Assembly: GCA_947628795.1 (NCBI GenBank)
Contig: CANRBF010000004.1
Coordinates: 62,001-126,000, forward strand
Source: an uncultured Monoglobus sp.
Lineage (GTDB): Bacteria; Bacillota; Clostridia; Monoglobales; Monoglobaceae
Direction of reading: 5' to 3'
DNA: 64,000 bases
In this document: positions 1 to 8,897 of the stretch, one piece after another
How positions within the stretch are numbered: position 1 is the first letter of the stretch
Layout of the letters: each line of letters starts with the position of its first letter
Translations under genes and position numbers: made by a program
Notes under the pieces: generated by a model
The model's database searches: none
What the model saw: only the letters and a program-made list of their open reading frames with translations
Told to the model about the DNA's origin: nothing

Positions 1-517
1 TCTGCGCCAGCACGATATTGTTCTTGATATCGCCCACAAGCACGTCGCTCAACGTCTCGACAAAATTCACGCCCTTGTCAAACAACTCGTCGTCGACGTC
101 GAAAAAAGTTCCGTCGCCGCTGTCAGGATACATGAGTTTATCCACTTGTTTTTCGCCGTTATCATAAGCGACGTATTCGCTGTAAACATACCTGTCGCCG
201 TTCTGCTCGACCGCTTCATACACATCCCGACCGCCATCCGGGTTAGCGAAGCTCTCGCTCGAGTAGGTTTGAACCTCTCCGTTTTTGTCAAGCTTGTATG
301 TCATCTCGCTCGCGCAGCCGATACTCGCTCCGTCGAGCGACACGTCCGCATTGACGCTCATCGTAAAGTTGTCCTGATAGAGCAGGCCCTTTACTCCGTT
401 TTTGATCGCCGCGTAGCCGCCCGCGTTGTCGTAGTTGGCGAAGACCGCCATGCTGAGTATCAGCAGCGCGGCGCAGACGCACAGCGCCGCCCGAAGCTTT
501 CTGTTTTTCTTTTTCAT
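1..517 (-). CDS. Exported protein of unknown function, 3' end cut by window edge
   Basis: An open frame runs from an ATG at 515-517 to the left edge with no stop, so at least 172 residues are present and the C-terminus is missing. A GAGG Shine-Dalgarno lies just upstream. The N-terminus has a Lys/Arg-rich start followed by a hydrophobic segment at about residues 9-26, which is either a signal peptide or a single membrane anchor. The rest is polar and acidic with many Asp, Tyr and Ser residues, as expected for an extracytoplasmic domain. I recognise no catalytic motif and cannot assign a family. It is transcribed away from the toxin-antitoxin pair, with about 310 bases of AT-rich intergenic DNA between them. 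Confidence 0.7.
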   Translation of the reverse strand, partial: MKKKNRKLRAALCVCAALLILSMAVFANYDNAGGYAAIKNGVKGLLYQDNFTMSVNADVSLDGASIGCASEMTYKLDKNGEVQTYSSESFANPDGGRDVYEAVEQNGDRYVYSEYVAYDNGEKQVDKLMYPDSGDGTFFDVDDELFDKGVNFVETLSDVLVGDIKNNIVLAQ

Positions 518-633
518 AGTAATTCCTCACTTTCAGAATATATTTTGCCGTTATCTAAGCGCTTATCTTCAGCTTATGACTGTATTATAAAACCCAATTA
601 TAAACTTTTTCTAAACAAAACCTAAAATATTTC

Positions 634-748
634 TAAAATTTTTGAAAGTCCCGAAAACACGTTGGTTTGAGTGATAAATTTTTGAAAGAAATTAGTTTGA
701 CACCATTTTGATTGACGCCATTTTGACTGAAAGACAGTTTTGAGATAT
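634..748. repeat. Dispersed noncoding element, copy 1
   Basis: This AT-rich intergenic stretch shares an exact 18-base core (694-711, AGTTTGACACCATTTTGA) with 18692-18709. It also shares an ordered series of weaker blocks: CGAAAACA, TTTGAG, ATAA plus TTTTT, the core, then TTTTGAGA. In this copy the core is followed by a diverged tandem version of itself (TTGACGCCATTTTGA). Both copies lie 65-85 bases upstream of the -35 box of an accessory plus-strand gene. The similarity is directly visible; function is unknown. Confidence 0.5.
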
Positions 749-777
749 TTTCTTTCATCAAAATAATGTCTAAAGTA

Positions 778-807
778 TTGACAAAGTGTGCATAACAGAT
801 GTATAAT
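778..807 (+). promoter_or_regulatory. Sigma-A promoter of the toxin-antitoxin operon
   Basis: A consensus TTGACA (778-783) and TATAAT (802-807) are separated by 18 bases. The antitoxin ATG lies 23 bases downstream of the -10 box, leaving a very short leader. Confidence 0.75.
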
Positions 808-829
808 AGACGTTGAAGGAGATGATATT

Positions 830-1111
830 ATGGCAACTGTCAGCACAAATATTAAAATTGATTCAGTATTAAAGCAGGAATCGCAAAAGTTATTTGAGAG
901 TTTTGGGTTAAGTCTCAGCGCGGCGGTAAATATCTTTCTTCGTCAGGCGGTTCGCGAGCAGGCTATTCCGTTTAGAGTAGGCGCACCTATGCCAAACGAA
1001 GAAACTCTCGAAGCCATTAATGAGGTAAAAAGAATGAAAGAAAATCCAAGTTTTGGCAAGACTTATTCAAGTGTTGAACAAATGATGGAGGAACTGCTTG
1101 CTGATGTATAA
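830..1111 (+). CDS. RelB/DinJ-family antitoxin
   Basis: 93 residues. The ATG at 830 is preceded by AAGGAG with good spacing; an in-frame upstream ATG at 788 lies inside the promoter and is rejected. Residues 1-45 fit the ribbon-helix-helix domain of DinJ antitoxins (a short beta strand, then LSLSAAVNIFLRQAV), and this domain normally dimerises and binds the operon operator. The C-terminal half, rich in Glu and Lys, should wrap the toxin. It overlaps the toxin gene by 8 bases, the usual antitoxin-first order with translational coupling. Autoregulation is expected for the family but no operator was proven here. Confidence 0.88.
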   Translation: MATVSTNIKIDSVLKQESQKLFESFGLSLSAAVNIFLRQAVREQAIPFRVGAPMPNEETLEAINEVKRMKENPSFGKTYSSVEQMMEELLADV

Positions 1112-1376
1112 GATAAAGCCAACCACAAGATTCCAAAAGGATTTAAAGCGCGTAAAGAAACGCGGATTTGATATTTCCTTGTTGACCAATGTGATCAAAA
1201 AACTTGCCAATGGCGAGCAGTTACCCGAAAAAAACAAAGATCATCCGCTTTCCGGTGTCTATTATGGTATGAGAGAATGTCATATTACACCGGATTGGTT
1301 GTTGGTTTATGAAATAGACAATGACAATCTTATTTTATATCTTACAAGAACAGGTTCTCACAGTGATCTGTTTTAA
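1104..1376 (+). CDS. YafQ-family mRNA interferase toxin (RelE superfamily)
   Basis: About 90 residues starting at ATG 1104 inside the end of the antitoxin gene; a TTG at 1098 in the same frame is the alternative start. The sequence shows the YafQ pattern: an N-terminal basic helix (FQKDLKRVKKRG), the HPLSG segment, RECHITPDWLLVYEI in the central beta sheet, and the C-terminal LYLTRTGSHSDLF, which carries the His residues used for ribosome-dependent mRNA cleavage in this family. Length is typical (about 90 residues). It forms a type II toxin-antitoxin pair with the preceding gene. No frameshift or missing key residue is seen, so it is probably functional. Confidence 0.88.
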   Translation: MYKIKPTTRFQKDLKRVKKRGFDISLLTNVIKKLANGEQLPEKNKDHPLSGVYYGMRECHITPDWLLVYEIDNDNLILYLTRTGSHSDLF

Positions 1377-1383
1377 TAGTTGA

Positions 1384-1409
1384 GCCGCCCGTTATTGGCG
1401 GCTTTTTTA
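1384..1409 (+). terminator. Intrinsic terminator after the toxin gene
   Basis: GCCGCC (1384-1389) pairs with GGCGGC (1397-1402) and is followed directly by six T residues, 7 bases after the toxin stop codon. Confidence 0.85.
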
Positions 1410-1477
1410 TTATAAGACAGGCATGAAAATTTGGGCGGTGTTTTGATTTTTCAGAATTAAATAAATAAATTTTTGTC

Positions 1478-1505
1478 ACTTTTTGTAAAATTGCGGCATA
1501 GGATA
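1478..1505 (+). promoter_or_regulatory. Sigma-K-like (mother-cell) promoter candidate
   Basis: AC at 1478-1479, a 17-base spacer, then CATAGGATA (1497-1505) match the AC-N16/17-CATANNNTA pattern known for sigma-K in Bacillus and Clostridium. It sits 54 bases before the start of the DUF11-type gene. This is inference from the motif only. Confidence 0.4.
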
Positions 1506-1558
1506 TTATCGGGCGCGCCAAATGATACAAAATGAGAAATTAAAAGGAGAGATAAAAA

Positions 1559-2416
1559 ATGGCAACCAATCTTCCAAACAGAGCGCAGATATCCTACAGC
1601 GATAACGGCATGCAGGCGACGGCGCTTTCCAATCAGACAAACACCTCGCTTATTGACCAATACACCATGGAAGCGACAAAGACGGCGGTCACGCCCGCGA
1701 TCGTGCCCGGCTCCGCCGCATCGTATATCGTGCGCATTGACAACACCGGCTCGGGAGCGCTTTACAATCCGTCCGTGGTCGACGACCTGGGCGACGCCGA
1801 AAGCGGCTCGCAGCCCCTTATCTACGTGGGCGGCTCGGCGAAGTTCTATTTAAACGGAGACCCGATCAGCGGAACGGCGAACCCCGCCGAAACAAACGTT
1901 ACCTTCTCGGCGACAACCGTTTTGCAGCCCGGCGACAATCTTATCATCGTGTACGCCGCCACGCTCGATCCTTCTCAGAGCGAGGCCGTGACAAACACGA
2001 TCACCGCCACGGCAAACGGCGGAGCGGCGGGCGGTACGGCTGTCACCGCGACAGCCGAAGCGACGATAAATCCTCAGCCCTACGCCAACGTGGCTATCCT
2101 TAAAGCCGCGGATCAGGACAGCGTGGTATCGGGCGACACCCTGACCTACACCTTCACGCTGATAAACAGCGGCACAGGCCCCGCGAACAGCGTGGTGCTG
2201 ACCGATATGCTTCCGAGCGAGTTCACCGTAACGTCGATCTCCTACGACATCGGCAGCGGTTCCGTTACCGCATCGCCGGATGATTACGAGGTTGAGGCTC
2301 CGACCAACACCCTCACGTTCCCCAAGGGCGGAAGCTCCGTCACCCTCAACGTGCCCGCGGCCTCCGAAAACGGCCCCGGAACCATCACGATCGAAGTTAC
2401 CGGAACTATCTCCTAA
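1559..2416 (+). CDS. DUF11-repeat structural protein, possibly spore-associated
   Basis: 285 residues with a strong AGGAG site before ATG 1559. There is no signal peptide and no membrane segment. It consists of two Ig-like DUF11-type modules, at about residues 35-165 (PGSAASYIVRIDNTGSGA, then LVYAA-like strands) and 170-285 (VSGDTLTYTFTLINSGTGPA followed by VVLTDMLPSEF). Composition is rich in Ala, Thr, Gly and Ser, with no Cys. DUF11 modules are usually found in surface or coat proteins. The lack of a secretion signal together with a sigma-K-like promoter suggests assembly onto the forespore from inside the mother cell. That role is inference; an adhesin or other structural role is the alternative. 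Confidence 0.75.
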   Translation: MATNLPNRAQISYSDNGMQATALSNQTNTSLIDQYTMEATKTAVTPAIVPGSAASYIVRIDNTGSGALYNPSVVDDLGDAESGSQPLIYVGGSAKFYLNGDPISGTANPAETNVTFSATTVLQPGDNLIIVYAATLDPSQSEAVTNTITATANGGAAGGTAVTATAEATINPQPYANVAILKAADQDSVVSGDTLTYTFTLINSGTGPANSVVLTDMLPSEFTVTSISYDIGSGSVTASPDDYEVEAPTNTLTFPKGGSSVTLNVPAASENGPGTITIEVTGTIS

Positions 2417-2423
2417 ACCGCAT

Positions 2424-2450
2424 AAAAAGGCGGCCTGCGGCCGCCTTTTT
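2424..2450. terminator. Bidirectional intrinsic terminator
   Basis: A perfect 12-base inverted repeat (A-run plus GGCGGCC / GGCCGCC plus T-run) with a 3-base loop separates the convergent DUF11-type gene and the GT2 gene, and has T-runs in both directions. Confidence 0.9.
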
Positions 2451-2472
2451 GTATGTCGGATTAAATTGCGTT

Positions 2473-3876
2473 TTAATTGAAATCAATGCTTCGGCGCTCG
2501 ATCTCTCCCCAATCGGTTTTCTTTTTGTGGTATCCGATCAGCGACGTCATTCTTACCCACGCCAGGATAAATCTCAGGCACGAAACCTCGATCGCGCACA
2601 GGCCTATCGCCTTTAAGACATCAGTGAAGCTCAGATGCTGGTCTATCGTGTGGATCCTGGCGAAAAACGCCGTCAGTGACAATATTGACGAATACACGAC
2701 GTATATGCCCAAATACAACAGCATAAACGGCACGTTCAAAAAATCAAGCAGCATCGCGACAACCATGGTGACAACGCCGAACACCTCGATGTACGGCGAT
2801 AAAAGCTCGTATATCAAAAAGTACATATATGACACAAAGCTGACGAGCCCGTAGCGCGGATTGCCCAAAATATTTCTGTGAGTCATCATGCTCTGGAACA
2901 AGCCTATATGCCACCTGCGCCGCTGTTTGCTCAAATCGCCGAGCTTTTCAGGGACCTGCGTCCAGCATATGGCGTCGGATGCGTATCGTATGCGATAGGG
3001 CATCATATTTTCTCGGCAGAACACGTGGAGCTTTACCACAAGCTCCATATCCTCGCCCATTGTGTCGGCGTCATAGCCCCCGGCGCTTACGACCGCGCTC
3101 TTTTTGAACAGTCCGAACGCGCCCGAGATCACAATGCTTCCGTTGAATTTGTCAAATAATATTCTCGCCGCCAGAAATGAGCGGTCATACTCAAGCACCT
3201 GCATGCAGGGCAATATTTTGTTCGGCAAACGGTACTTTATCACTCTGCCGTTTTTTATCTCGGCCCCGTTGCACGGGCGTACCGCGCCGCCCACGGCTAT
3301 CACGTTGTCGTCCTCCAGCACGGGGCGCACGATTTTTCTGAGCGAGTCGTACTGCAGCACCGAGTCGGCGTCTATGCTGAGAAAATACGGATACTTGCTC
3401 GCGTTTATGCCCGCGTTGAGCGCGTCCGCCTTGCCTCCGTTTTGCTTTCGAATCAGAGTGAGCGGTATATTGTCGATCTCGGTCTCATATATTTCTTTCG
3501 CGGGTTTTGTCATGATCTGCCGCTGTATAGGCCGATTGGATCTTTTCATGTCAAACGCGTCAAGGACGGCCTTTGCGGTATTATCTTTTGAGCCGTCGTC
3601 AACCACTATTATCTCATACAATCTGTAGTCCTGCATCAGCAGCGACTTGATGGTCGAAACAATGGTCTCGGCCTCGTTATACGCAGGCACAATTATCGAG
3701 ACGGGCACGTAGTAATCGTTAAGTATCTCATTTTTCAGCGTGTTTCGGCGTTTTATGCTGTACAGCGATGTCGAGCCGACAATTACCGCCAGAAACAAAA
3801 AGCTGGCGTATCCTATCATATAGAGGACAAAGAATATTCCCACAAAGTTGAAAAACACCTGCAATATATCTCTCAT
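2473..3876 (-). CDS. Processive family-2 glycosyltransferase (exopolysaccharide synthase-like)
   Basis: 467 residues. An N-terminal membrane helix (about 7-33) precedes a GT-A catalytic domain with the family signatures: VSIIVPAYNEAE, VVDDGS (nucleotide-binding Asp), SIDADS (the metal-binding DxD-like site), MGED (the catalytic-base region) and QRRRW, the Q(x)xRW motif of processive beta-glycosyltransferases such as cellulose, hyaluronan and poly-N-acetylglucosamine synthases. Several C-terminal helices (about 340-440) would form the export channel. The start codon overlaps the stop of the HEAT-repeat gene as TAATG. It is the last gene of the six-gene operon and probably makes and exports the polymer. 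Sugar and linkage cannot be read from the sequence; no PilZ domain is seen. Confidence 0.85.
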   Translation of the reverse strand: MRDILQVFFNFVGIFFVLYMIGYASFLFLAVIVGSTSLYSIKRRNTLKNEILNDYYVPVSIIVPAYNEAETIVSTIKSLLMQDYRLYEIIVVDDGSKDNTAKAVLDAFDMKRSNRPIQRQIMTKPAKEIYETEIDNIPLTLIRKQNGGKADALNAGINASKYPYFLSIDADSVLQYDSLRKIVRPVLEDDNVIAVGGAVRPCNGAEIKNGRVIKYRLPNKILPCMQVLEYDRSFLAARILFDKFNGSIVISGAFGLFKKSAVVSAGGYDADTMGEDMELVVKLHVFCRENMMPYRIRYASDAICWTQVPEKLGDLSKQRRRWHIGLFQSMMTHRNILGNPRYGLVSFVSYMYFLIYELLSPYIEVFGVVTMVVAMLLDFLNVPFMLLYLGIYVVYSSILSLTAFFARIHTIDQHLSFTDVLKAIGLCAIEVSCLRFILAWVRMTSLIGYHKKKTDWGEIERRSIDFN

Positions 3877-5018
3877 TATACAGCCGCCTCCGCCAATTTA
3901 TTACCTGTTTTTGTATCTTCCTCTTCTCGCGCGTCCGCATCTTCCGCGCCGAGACGATAAGCCAGCATTTCTTTGGCATATCTGTCTCCTCCGACTATAT
4001 GCTCGATATCCGAATACTCAACGCCCTTCGTCTCAAGGCTCACAGCCGCGTTATAACGGACATGCCAGTTGGGGCTGAGCATCGCGTCGGTCAGGACCTT
4101 TATCACGTCATCGCCGTCATAAGACGCCAGAGCCGTGACGCCGATAGCCGCGTATTCCCAGTGCACCGGGTCGGTATCCGAGCCGAACTCCAGGAGCTTT
4201 TCCCTCGCGGGCTCATACGGATATTTGGCAAAATATCTGACAGCCGCCAGCCTCATCTCCTTGCCGCGGTCCTCGTCGAGCATGATGTCAAGCATTTTCT
4301 GTTGATACTCGCCGTTTTCAAATCGTATGTAGTTGAGTATCGCGACGCGGGTCTCCTCGCTGAAATCGTCGAATCGGCTCCAAAGCATATTTATCAGCTC
4401 ATGATGATCACCCTCGAACATAAGCAGTCCGTCCTGCAATATCTTATCGTGCAGAAAGGCTCCGTTTCGATCGCTGCGGCTCACCGCGTCAACGACAGCT
4501 TGAGCGCTGCCGAACGAGTACAGCGCGTGCATGGTGTTGACTCTGCAATACAAACTGTCCTTTTCCATATAGTCGATCAGAATTCTTTGCAGATCATCGG
4601 CGGGAACATGATCTTTAAGCTTTTTGCTCCCGATAAAATACGCGAAATACGCCGCCTGCAAATTCTCGCGCTTACTATAGATATAAGCGAGCTCGACAAA
4701 CACGGGCGCCAGCTCGTTTAAATACTCGCCCGCCGCGGTTTTTTCAACGCTGTCAAAATGCTTGTCGAGAGCCGCGTCGAACGCCATAAGCCCGCTCGTT
4801 TTGGACAGCACGCGCGTCATGTGCTTTATATGCTCATCGGTCACCCGAACGCCGCGCCTGATCTTGTTCAGCTCATCGGTTATTATTTTATCATAACGCG
4901 CGACGCGCAATTTCATTCTCTCGTCGCTGCCGCGCATAACGATATTGTAAACTATGTTAAACGCTATCATACTGAGGCAAACAAAGCCGTATATGTAAAG
5001 CAGCGCTTCACTGCCCAT
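3876..5018 (-). CDS. Membrane-anchored HEAT-repeat protein
   Basis: 380 residues. A hydrophobic N-terminal helix (about 4-28) is followed by a basic stretch and then alpha-helical repeats with HEAT character, clearest in the second half (for example RLAAVRYFAKYPYEPAREKLLEF and HVRYNAAVSLETKG). No catalytic motif is evident. It lies between the glycosidase-like gene, overlapped by 11 bases, and the GT2 gene, overlapped by 1 base, so tight translational coupling is likely. I infer a scaffold for the membrane polysaccharide synthase on the cytoplasmic face, but orientation and partners are not shown by the sequence. Its acidic C-terminus (EEEDTK region) is probably disordered. Confidence 0.75.
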   Translation of the reverse strand: MGSEALLYIYGFVCLSMIAFNIVYNIVMRGSDERMKLRVARYDKIITDELNKIRRGVRVTDEHIKHMTRVLSKTSGLMAFDAALDKHFDSVEKTAAGEYLNELAPVFVELAYIYSKRENLQAAYFAYFIGSKKLKDHVPADDLQRILIDYMEKDSLYCRVNTMHALYSFGSAQAVVDAVSRSDRNGAFLHDKILQDGLLMFEGDHHELINMLWSRFDDFSEETRVAILNYIRFENGEYQQKMLDIMLDEDRGKEMRLAAVRYFAKYPYEPAREKLLEFGSDTDPVHWEYAAIGVTALASYDGDDVIKVLTDAMLSPNWHVRYNAAVSLETKGVEYSDIEHIVGGDRYAKEMLAYRLGAEDADAREEEDTKTGNKLAEAAV

Positions 5019-7308
5019 CAGCGTCCACCTCCATTTTTTGTTCTTCCGCTGGGCTTTCCTGCTCCGTGTTCCAAAAATCCTTCAGCATATAATAGGACTT
5101 TTTAAATCTCTCGTGGGTCTTGACGGTCTTATACCACGGTTCAAGCTCGATCTCGCCGGTTGACACGGGCGCGCTTTTGTCGGCCGACGCTCCAACGCTC
5201 ATTTTGTCTATGTTCAGATTCTCGATGCCGTAATGCTCGTAGTAGTCGTCGTGTATCATCATCTCGGACGGATTGCTGAAATTCAGCAGCTGCCACGGTA
5301 TGCGTATCTCAACGGCGTTTTCGCCGAACGCGAAGTCGGCCAGAGAATCATAGCTGTCCGAGTCGGGATTCGCGTTTCCCAATCTCAGCCGCCCGGTATC
5401 CGACTTCTTGCCCGTGGGCTGCGTGTTGGCTCTGTCGCGGATATACTCCTGCATGGTTATCGGCAGGTATATGTCAACAAACTTTGAACTGTCGCGGGCG
5501 GGCGGATCCGAATAAGGGATCTCGCCGTAATATGTGTCGCCGTAGATCACTTTTAGCACCTCGTACCTCTCGTTGACAACAACTCGGCTGTCGTCCGCGC
5601 CGTGTATGACCATCAAAAAATCGCACGGCTTGTCAAACGAGACATCGTAGTTCTCACAGTAAGCGCTGCCGCTTTTTGGCGTGGTGTCGATAGGTATATA
5701 CAAGGTGTCGTCACCGGGTTTGAGGCCGTCTCCGCGAACGAGAAAATATATGAACTTCTCGTCATACTTGACATACAGCTCGGTCCCGTTATTGATCGCG
5801 ACCGGGTCATCGCCTTCCCACTCTGAAATATCTCCGTCCGCGTAGCACACGCTTTTTTGTTTTCCGGGGTCAAAGGTCAGAACGCCGAAAAACTGCTCGT
5901 TTGTCTGATAGTCGCTCCAGTACGGAGTTTTATCGAGATCGACCGCGTGCATCGTGTTCCAGTTCCTTTTGAACCACTCGTCCTGCCAGGTGAAAAGGCA
6001 GCTTCCAGCGCAGCCCGCATTCATTATGTCGCTGTAGCAGTCGATCAGGCCTTGGCCCTGCTCCGCCTCGGACATATATCCCTGAGTGCGGCCGACGCTG
6101 TCGCCCTCCTGAGACAGACCGCGGCCGGTCGCCAGGCCGTACTCGGCTATAACCACCGGCATCGTGTGATATGAGGTGAGCGCCTTTAAGTACGCCAGAT
6201 AGGTGTTGTATCTGCCGTATGAGTCTATATAGCTCTCATCGCTCACATAGTCCTCGATACGCGGACCCTTGAGCTTTGACGTGCGGTACTTGACGGTGGC
6301 CCAGCGAGTGCTGCCCAGACGCTCGCTGATTTCGGCGTCACTGTATTGACTCGTGTCGCGCATAACGTTTAAATAATCAGGGAAATACGAATAAACATGG
6401 TATGAGGCGAACATTCCCGAAATAAAATTCTCGGTGTTTGGCTTTATATGCTCAACGTCGACCGACGCCACCTTCTGGCGCGCGAAAACAACGCTCGGCG
6501 GGTATACAAACGGGTCGGTGTTTGCCCAGTTGGCGAACGCAACCAGTCTCTGCTGCTTGTAGCGCTCCGACTCATACTCCACCGCTTTGTCGCCTACTTC
6601 CGCAAGGAACGCCTCAAAGGGCGCCGCGTCCTCGGTGGTGCCGAAATATTTTCCGCTGTACCGAGCGCGGCCCTCGTTTTTCTGATTGGTGTACGTGACC
6701 GTGTACTGTTCCCAGTCGACGCCCAGGATGTAACCGATGACCCACGGGCTCACATCCTTGCGGAAGCTTCCGTTTCCCTTGTTTCCGTAGCTCAGCGCCA
6801 GGCTCTTTTTGCCGTGGATAACGTCGATCATGGTGCGGCAGTCGTCGGAAAACGTCGTCATGATGTCCGCGTCGAACGCGTCCATATGCGAGAACATGTC
6901 ATAGTCGCTTATCCAGACGCCCTGCAAAAGATAGAGCGGCTTATCGTTATACTTATTGTACTCGTAAAACGCGTTGTAAAAATCATCATTGAGGATCGTG
7001 TACACGCGCACCGTGTTGGCGCCCATATCCTGAATTTGTTTGAACCATCTCAGATATGTTTTTTTGTCTATGGCAAAATCACTGGGCCACTCCCCCGGTA
7101 TTCCGGGCTCCAGATCCACGCCCCGTATCTCAAAGGGAACATACTCTCCGTCTTTTTCCATATAGATATTTTTCTCGTCGGTTTTCATGAAGGTCGAAAC
7201 CGGCTCATCGGGGTGAAGGTCTATGTATATTCCCAAGCGGTAATAGGCGGTGTTCCATATAAACGCCGCCACTATGAAAATACCGACGGCAATAAGATAT
7301 TTTTTCAC
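5008..7308 (-). CDS. Membrane-anchored glycoside hydrolase-like protein with CBM9-like C-terminal domain
   Basis: 766 residues with one N-terminal membrane anchor (about 4-22). The central part (about 55-460) looks like a clan GH-A TIM barrel as in GH2 and GH5 relatives: EIRGVDLEPG, MGANTVRVYTILND, WVIGYILGVDWEQ (possible acid/base Glu) and VVIAEYGLATG, whose Glu fits the GH-A nucleophile strand. The C-terminal part (about 490-720) begins DGDISEWEGDDP and continues with a beta-sandwich pattern like CBM9/DOMON domains. It is encoded inside the exopolysaccharide operon, so a polymer-trimming or polymer-remodelling hydrolase is the best guess. Exact family and substrate are unknown, and whether both catalytic Glu residues are in place needs a structural model. 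Confidence 0.7.
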   Translation of the reverse strand: MKKYLIAVGIFIVAAFIWNTAYYRLGIYIDLHPDEPVSTFMKTDEKNIYMEKDGEYVPFEIRGVDLEPGIPGEWPSDFAIDKKTYLRWFKQIQDMGANTVRVYTILNDDFYNAFYEYNKYNDKPLYLLQGVWISDYDMFSHMDAFDADIMTTFSDDCRTMIDVIHGKKSLALSYGNKGNGSFRKDVSPWVIGYILGVDWEQYTVTYTNQKNEGRARYSGKYFGTTEDAAPFEAFLAEVGDKAVEYESERYKQQRLVAFANWANTDPFVYPPSVVFARQKVASVDVEHIKPNTENFISGMFASYHVYSYFPDYLNVMRDTSQYSDAEISERLGSTRWATVKYRTSKLKGPRIEDYVSDESYIDSYGRYNTYLAYLKALTSYHTMPVVIAEYGLATGRGLSQEGDSVGRTQGYMSEAEQGQGLIDCYSDIMNAGCAGSCLFTWQDEWFKRNWNTMHAVDLDKTPYWSDYQTNEQFFGVLTFDPGKQKSVCYADGDISEWEGDDPVAINNGTELYVKYDEKFIYFLVRGDGLKPGDDTLYIPIDTTPKSGSAYCENYDVSFDKPCDFLMVIHGADDSRVVVNERYEVLKVIYGDTYYGEIPYSDPPARDSSKFVDIYLPITMQEYIRDRANTQPTGKKSDTGRLRLGNANPDSDSYDSLADFAFGENAVEIRIPWQLLNFSNPSEMMIHDDYYEHYGIENLNIDKMSVGASADKSAPVSTGEIELEPWYKTVKTHERFKKSYYMLKDFWNTEQESPAEEQKMEVDADGQ

Positions 7309-7342
7309 GCGGCTCCTCCTTCCGCTACCTAAATCAAAGTCG

Positions 7343-8839
7343 TTACGGGTTCCATCTCTTGGTGTTGGACGGGTGCCCGAAGAATCTCAGCACGTCTATG
7401 TTCTGATCGAGCCACGCGCCTCTTTCGGTCAGCCAGCCCTTGAGAACTCCGACCGCCTGCTCCGGCGTGTACTGATTGCGGTTGACGACCTCCGCGCCGT
7501 CCGTCTCAAGGCTAAGCATGTCGGTGTCAAAGGCGTTTTTCCAGCGGTCGTAGTTTCTCGCGACCGCGGGGCCCAGCCAGGCGTTCGCCTCATCGATGTA
7601 GTTCGTTATATTTTGGTCGCTGAGATATGTTTTTCGCAGCTCTTTGTATCTTTCGATCACCTTTTCGCAGAATGCCTCGTCCTTAAACAGCATGTTGTAA
7701 TATCCGCTCTCGGCCACGAAAAATCCCGCTCGGCCGTATATATCGTTGGGGAAGTTGTTGCAGGCGTTGTTAAAATCCCAAACGCACATCTTGTATTTGT
7801 CGCCGGGCTCCTTATAAAGATACGTCGAAAAGTTGCCCACATCGGCGTTGCTAGTGAACTCGTTTATTATATAATAATCAATAAAATTGTCAACGTCGAT
7901 CCAGTTTTGGTAGCCGTAGTTCTCGTTGTCGTAGTCATAAGAATATATGGATTTCTCAAACTTTGAAAAATCCAGTTCTATCTCTTTCGCGAGAGAAGGT
8001 GTGAGCTTGGTCTTTCCAGGATAGCGCACAGCCACGTCGCCTCCGGTGATCTGGAGCCGTTCGCTCAAAACGTTTATGTCTCTGGTGGTCTCAAGATCCG
8101 CCTCAACGGGACGGTCGACGCGCAGCAGATAGCCCGTGAACGTCTCGCCCTTGACGATAGTTTTGAGCTCAAGTCTGCAGTTCTCGCCCTCTGATATGGT
8201 CTCGGTCATCAGATAAACGCCTCTGTAGTCGCCGTTTAAAAACACCTCGCAGAAACGCACGTTCGGCGAGTACTCCATGATGTCGCCCGACAGGTTGTAC
8301 CACAGATAATTCCTCAAAAGGGTCTTGTCGAGGTACGGACCGCTGAGCGCCCACTCGTGGTGCGGCGCCATGCCCATGACCGAGATCTCGCGATCGGCGC
8401 CGCTCTCGTCGATAAACTTCATCAGATACGGCGCTTTTTCGAACCTGCGCGACGAGTGTCCGCGGACCCTGAACAGCGATTCGGTAGTGAAATCCGGCTC
8501 GTCGCTTAAATGGTTGTTGCCGCTTTCGTTGTCGATCACCGATATGTTAACTTTGGCGTAATCGGTGCCGTCGTCCGCCTTTGTGTAGACGCTCTCGTCG
8601 AATATGTCAAATTCTCCGCTCTCTACTCCGGGCACCGCGCTGCCCTTTGTATCAATTATCACAAGAGGCAGGTGGGAGCAGAAAACATCATCGCCGTGCG
8701 TGGAGCACGGCGCGTATCCCGGTTCTTCGCGATGCTGATGATAGCGGTAAACCGGATCGTCCTTGCCGACATTCGCCGCGATACAGGCGGCCAATATAAC
8801 GACCGCAGCCGCGGCGATACCGATAATTTTATATTTCAT
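7343..8839 (-). CDS. CotH-family kinase-like lipoprotein
   Basis: 498 residues. The N-terminus ends in a lipobox-like LAAC, with Cys at about residue 19, so the mature protein is probably a lipoprotein. CotH family features follow: RVRGHSSRRFEKAPYLMKF (ATP-binding Lys/Arg region), YLWYNLSG, FCEVFLNGDYRGVYLMTE, YLLRVDRP, and NWIDVDNFIDYYIINEF followed by YKMCVWDFNNAC, the segment with metal-binding Asp. CotH proteins are atypical kinases that phosphorylate spore coat proteins in Bacillus. The extracellular placement and operon context here suggest a role in cell-surface polymer modification or attachment. The start is preceded by an AAGG-rich site. Confidence 0.85.
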   Translation of the reverse strand: MKYKIIGIAAAAVVILAACIAANVGKDDPVYRYHQHREEPGYAPCSTHGDDVFCSHLPLVIIDTKGSAVPGVESGEFDIFDESVYTKADDGTDYAKVNISVIDNESGNNHLSDEPDFTTESLFRVRGHSSRRFEKAPYLMKFIDESGADREISVMGMAPHHEWALSGPYLDKTLLRNYLWYNLSGDIMEYSPNVRFCEVFLNGDYRGVYLMTETISEGENCRLELKTIVKGETFTGYLLRVDRPVEADLETTRDINVLSERLQITGGDVAVRYPGKTKLTPSLAKEIELDFSKFEKSIYSYDYDNENYGYQNWIDVDNFIDYYIINEFTSNADVGNFSTYLYKEPGDKYKMCVWDFNNACNNFPNDIYGRAGFFVAESGYYNMLFKDEAFCEKVIERYKELRKTYLSDQNITNYIDEANAWLGPAVARNYDRWKNAFDTDMLSLETDGAEVVNRNQYTPEQAVGVLKGWLTERGAWLDQNIDVLRFFGHPSNTKRWNP

Positions 8840-8897
8840 ATTATGCCTTATCCTTTCACTGCCTTGAATTTATAAGGCGCGCATAATGAATGTCTTT

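Noticed and set aside
788-829. Extended antitoxin start at ATG 788
   Set aside because: The codon lies between the -35 and -10 boxes; ATG 830 has AAGGAG in front.
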